From assembly GCF_023028225.1 (NCBI RefSeq), contig NZ_CP095482.1:248001-312000 (forward strand): a DNA stretch of 64,000 bases. Direction: 5' to 3'. How positions within the stretch are numbered: position 1 is the first letter of the stretch; each line of letters opens with the position of its first letter. Under the pieces are notes generated by a model, which saw only the letters and a list, made by a program, of their open reading frames with translations, made no database searches and had not been told where the DNA came from. The position numbers were made by a program, and so were the translations under genes. Shown in pieces: positions 61,851-64,000 of the stretch. This stretch comes from Halorientalis litorea (GTDB taxonomy: Archaea > Halobacteriota > Halobacteria > Halobacteriales > Haloarculaceae).

Positions 61851-62402
61851 ATGTACGACCGAATTCTCCTGCCGACCGACGGCTCGACGGGAATGGACGA
61901 CGTGGTGGACCACGCGGCGGAGCTCGCGGCCGCACACGGGGCGAGCGTCCACGTGCTGTACGTCGTCGACGCCGCGAGTTTCTCCAGTCTCCCGATGGAG
62001 ACATCGTGGGAGGGCATCTCGGAGTTACTGCACGACGAGGGGCGGAGCGCGCTCGATGCGGCGGAGCGACTCGTCGGTGACCGCGCCCCCGTGGAGCGCG
62101 CGACTGTCGAAGGGTCGCCGAGCAGTGAAATCGTCGCGTACGCGCGTGAGAACGACTGTGACCTCGTCGTGATGGGGACACACGGACGGGGCGGTATCAA
62201 CCGCCTCCTGTTGGGGAGCGTCGCCGAGCGCGTCGTCCGCACCGCCGACGTGCCCGTCCTCACGGTCCGCGTCGAGAGTCCCGAGGGTGCCGAGGAAGTG
62301 GTGGCCAAAGAGCGCGCCGAGGCGACCGACGAACGGACGGCCGAAGAGCGAACGCCCGACCGCGGCAACCGGGAGCCGACGCCCGACCCCGGGGTTCGGT
62401 GA
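61851..62402 (+). CDS. UspA-family universal stress protein
   Basis: A 183-residue protein starting MYDRILLPTDGSTGMDDVV, with the ATP-binding motif GTHGRGGINRLLLGSVAERVV (G-2x-G-9x-GS). The last 40 residues are charged and low in structure (AKERAEATDERTAEERTPDR). ATG 61851 is chosen over an in-frame GTG at 61845. Likely stress response. Confidence 0.92.
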   Translation: MYDRILLPTDGSTGMDDVVDHAAELAAAHGASVHVLYVVDAASFSSLPMETSWEGISELLHDEGRSALDAAERLVGDRAPVERATVEGSPSSEIVAYARENDCDLVVMGTHGRGGINRLLLGSVAERVVRTADVPVLTVRVESPEGAEEVVAKERAEATDERTAEERTPDRGNREPTPDPGVR

Positions 62403-62429
62403 ACCGCCGGCAGACGCGGGCGCGACGGG

Positions 62430-63377
62430 TCAGACCGGGCGAAGGTGGTCGCAGTCACCGGCCGTGACCGTGACCTGCCCATCGTCGGTCTCGACCACCA
62501 GCGCGCCGGGGAACGTCACGTCGACTGCCTCGCCCACCACCGCACCGCTCGGCGTCTCGACGCGCACGCGCTGGCCGAGCGTCGACGCGTACTCGCGCCA
62601 CGCGGGGAGTACCGAGTCGAGGTCGTTGGTGAGTGCGTGGAACTCTTCGAGGACGCGTTGCGTGAACAGCCGCCGGTCCACGTCGCCCCCCTCGGCACGG
62701 AGACTGGTCGCGCCCGACACGAGGTCGGACACGTCCACGTTCGCGTTGATGCCGATGCCGACGACAACCCACGAGACGCGGTCCGCTTCGCCCTCCATCT
62801 CCGTGAGAATCCCGACGAGTTTCCGCCCGCCGACCGGCGCGTCCGCGTCGTCGGCGGGGACGAGCACGTCGTTTGGCCACTTGATTTCGGCCGGGACGCC
62901 CGCCTCACGGGCCGCCCGCGTCACCGCGACAGCGGCCGCGAGCGTAAACAGCGGGGCGTGTGTCGGCGGGACGTCGGGCCGGGTGAGGACCGACAGCCAA
63001 ATCCCGCCGCTGGGTGCCGCCCACTCCCGGTCGAGTCGGCCGCGGCCGCCGGTCTGTTCGTCCGCGAGGACGGCGACGTCCTCCCGGCCCGCCTCCGCGA
63101 GTTCGCGGGCGCGGTCGTTGGTACTCCCGACGGCGTCGTGATACTCCACGTCGAAGGGCGCGTCGAGGCCGAACTCGACCGCCGCCCCGCCGAACTCGGG
63201 GACGCCGACGAGTTCGTACCCGTCGTCGGTACTCGCTATCTCGAACGCCTCGTCGCGGAGTTCCTCGACGTGTTTCCAGACGGCCGCCCGCGACACGTCG
63301 AGTCGCTCCGCCAGTTCGGGACCCGACATCGGCCCGTCCGAGAGCGCGTCCAGTACCCGTCGGCGTGTCTCGTTCAT
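62430..63377 (-). CDS. birA: BirA: HTH biotin operon repressor / biotin-protein ligase
   Basis: The 315-residue protein has an N-terminal winged helix (SGPELAERLDVSRAAVWKHVEELRD, residues 18-42) and a ligase domain with GRGRLDREWAAPSGGIWLSV and KWPNDVLV, GRKLVGILTE (biotin/ATP loops). ATG 63375-63377; GGAGGT sits directly before it and a TTTTGTATAG box is about 25 bases upstream. Near a biotinyl-domain protein (63952), its probable substrate. Confidence 0.96.
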   Translation of the reverse strand: MNETRRRVLDALSDGPMSGPELAERLDVSRAAVWKHVEELRDEAFEIASTDDGYELVGVPEFGGAAVEFGLDAPFDVEYHDAVGSTNDRARELAEAGREDVAVLADEQTGGRGRLDREWAAPSGGIWLSVLTRPDVPPTHAPLFTLAAAVAVTRAAREAGVPAEIKWPNDVLVPADDADAPVGGRKLVGILTEMEGEADRVSWVVVGIGINANVDVSDLVSGATSLRAEGGDVDRRLFTQRVLEEFHALTNDLDSVLPAWREYASTLGQRVRVETPSGAVVGEAVDVTFPGALVVETDDGQVTVTAGDCDHLRPV

Positions 63378-63458
63378 ACCTCCGATAGCAGCCCGGCTAT
63401 ACAAAAGGGCACGCACCCACCGACTGGCGGGCAACGGCGTCGACAGCACGGGACCGGG

Positions 63459-63468
63459 CTTTAATTCC
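63459..63468 (+). promoter_or_regulatory. TATA-like box of the MaoC gene
   Basis: ctttaattcc is centred about 26 bases before ATG 63489. It supports a leaderless start. Confidence 0.5.
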
Positions 63469-63488
63469 GCGTCAGTCCAATCCGACCC

Positions 63489-63935
63489 ATGCGTTATTTC
63501 GAGGATATCGAGGTCGGGACGCGCCGCGAGTTCGGTGAGTGGACGCTGACCGCGGACGAAATCGTCGCGTTCGCAGAACAGTGGGACCCCCAACGGTTCC
63601 ACACCGACCCGGACGCGGCGGCGGAGTCCGTCCACGGCGGCCTCATCGCCAGCGGCCTCCACACCGTCGCCGTGGCGATGCGCCTGTGGGTCGATTCCTA
63701 CCTCGACGACACCGCCAACATGGGTGCCCGGTACCTCTCGGAACTGGGGTGGCACGAACCGGTCCGGCCCGGCGACACCCTCCGCATCGAGGGCGAACCG
63801 CTGGCGACGGAGACACCTGACCACACGGACACGCACGGGTACGTGGACTACGAACTCACCGCCCACGTCGGCTCGGAGACAGTCATGACGATGGTGAGTG
63901 ACCTCGTGGTGGGGCGACGCGAGGCGGACCGCTGA
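63489..63935 (+). CDS. MaoC-like hotdog hydratase/dehydratase
   Basis: A 148-residue protein with the MaoC form: FEDIEVGTRREFGEWTLTADEI, FAEQWDPQRFHTDPDAA (catalytic Asp/His) and HGGLIASGLHTVAVAMRL. Members hydrate enoyl-CoAs. ATG 63489 has a CTTTAATTCC box 26 bases upstream. It lies between birA and a biotin carrier, which would fit acyl-CoA metabolism. Confidence 0.92.
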   Translation: MRYFEDIEVGTRREFGEWTLTADEIVAFAEQWDPQRFHTDPDAAAESVHGGLIASGLHTVAVAMRLWVDSYLDDTANMGARYLSELGWHEPVRPGDTLRIEGEPLATETPDHTDTHGYVDYELTAHVGSETVMTMVSDLVVGRREADR

Positions 63936-63951
63936 GGCGGTCGCAGGCGGC

Positions 63952-64000
63952 CTACTCCAGCACGATGAGCAGGTCTCCCATGTCCACGCTGTCGCCCTCT
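63952..64000 (-). CDS. C-terminal end of biotin/lipoyl-domain protein, truncated by window edge
   Basis: The minus strand reads EGDSVDMGDLLIVLE then TAG. This is the last strand pair of a biotinyl/lipoyl domain, as found at the C-terminus of biotin carboxylase or carboxyl-carrier proteins. The rest is outside the window. Nearness to birA favours a biotin acceptor, such as an acyl-CoA carboxylase subunit. Confidence 0.75.
   Translation of the reverse strand, partial: EGDSVDMGDLLIVLE

Overview
The window looks like chromosomal DNA from a haloarchaeon (class Halobacteria). The reasons are high GC, strongly acidic predicted proteins (Asp/Glu-rich, Lys-poor), archaeal information-processing genes (GINS, PriS, eL37, eS17, LSm, Cdc48, MBF1, archease/RtcB), a HalX response regulator, a dodecin, Tat-type lipoproteins, and A/T-rich promoter boxes about 24-33 bases ahead of many start codons, as expected for leaderless archaeal transcripts. 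No rRNA, CRISPR array, insertion sequence or provirus was found. The only mobile-type element is an intein inside rtcB.

Layout. 1-9.9 kb: end of an Lhr-type helicase, a LarA-like racemase, a large Dna2 nuclease-helicase, and several small haloarchaeal proteins including a zinicin-type metalloprotease. 9.9-15 kb: an lsm-rpl37e-purF operon, a DUF420 membrane protein, an HtrA-like lipoprotein protease, a HalX regulator and tRNA-Leu(GAG). 15-22.7 kb: MBF1, acyl-CoA dehydrogenase, HAD phosphatase, panB, a hydrolase, and a coupled pair of a CS/Hsp20-like protein with Cdc48 behind a palindromic promoter. 22.7-28.3 kb: two ABC transporters, one divergent from a LolA/RseB-like protein. 28.3-35.1 kb: gins51-priS, a GNAT enzyme, archease, and an intein-containing rtcB. 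35-48 kb: hydrolases, an eIF2B-like protein, MscS, a cytosolic 5'-nucleotidase-like enzyme, membrane proteins, dodecin, an A-type Fe-S carrier, hisD and a membrane J-protein. 48.5-52 kb: a 543-base gap with a possible structured RNA, a geranylgeranyl-reductase-family enzyme and small oxidoreductase-type genes. 52.5-54.4 kb: a hemerythrin fused to an incomplete AMP-binding domain. 54.4-64 kb: asd, eS17, a cofD operon on the minus strand (cofD, a Dus-like barrel, a CitG-like protein, a membrane protein, DUF447), a SAMHD1-like HD protein coupled to an amidohydrolase, a stress protein, birA, a MaoC hydratase and the end of a biotin-carrier protein.

How the genes relate. RNA repair/splicing (archease and RtcB) and replication (PriS, Gins51) form local clusters. 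BirA lies next to a biotinyl-domain protein that it presumably modifies. cofD heads a translationally coupled cofactor operon. The most unusual item is the hemerythrin fusion: a complete set of diiron ligands, a cysteine-rich insertion, and an acyl-CoA-synthetase-like half that has lost its ATP loop and C-terminal domain, preceded by a leader with a hairpin. It reads as a diiron sensor or regulator rather than an enzyme.
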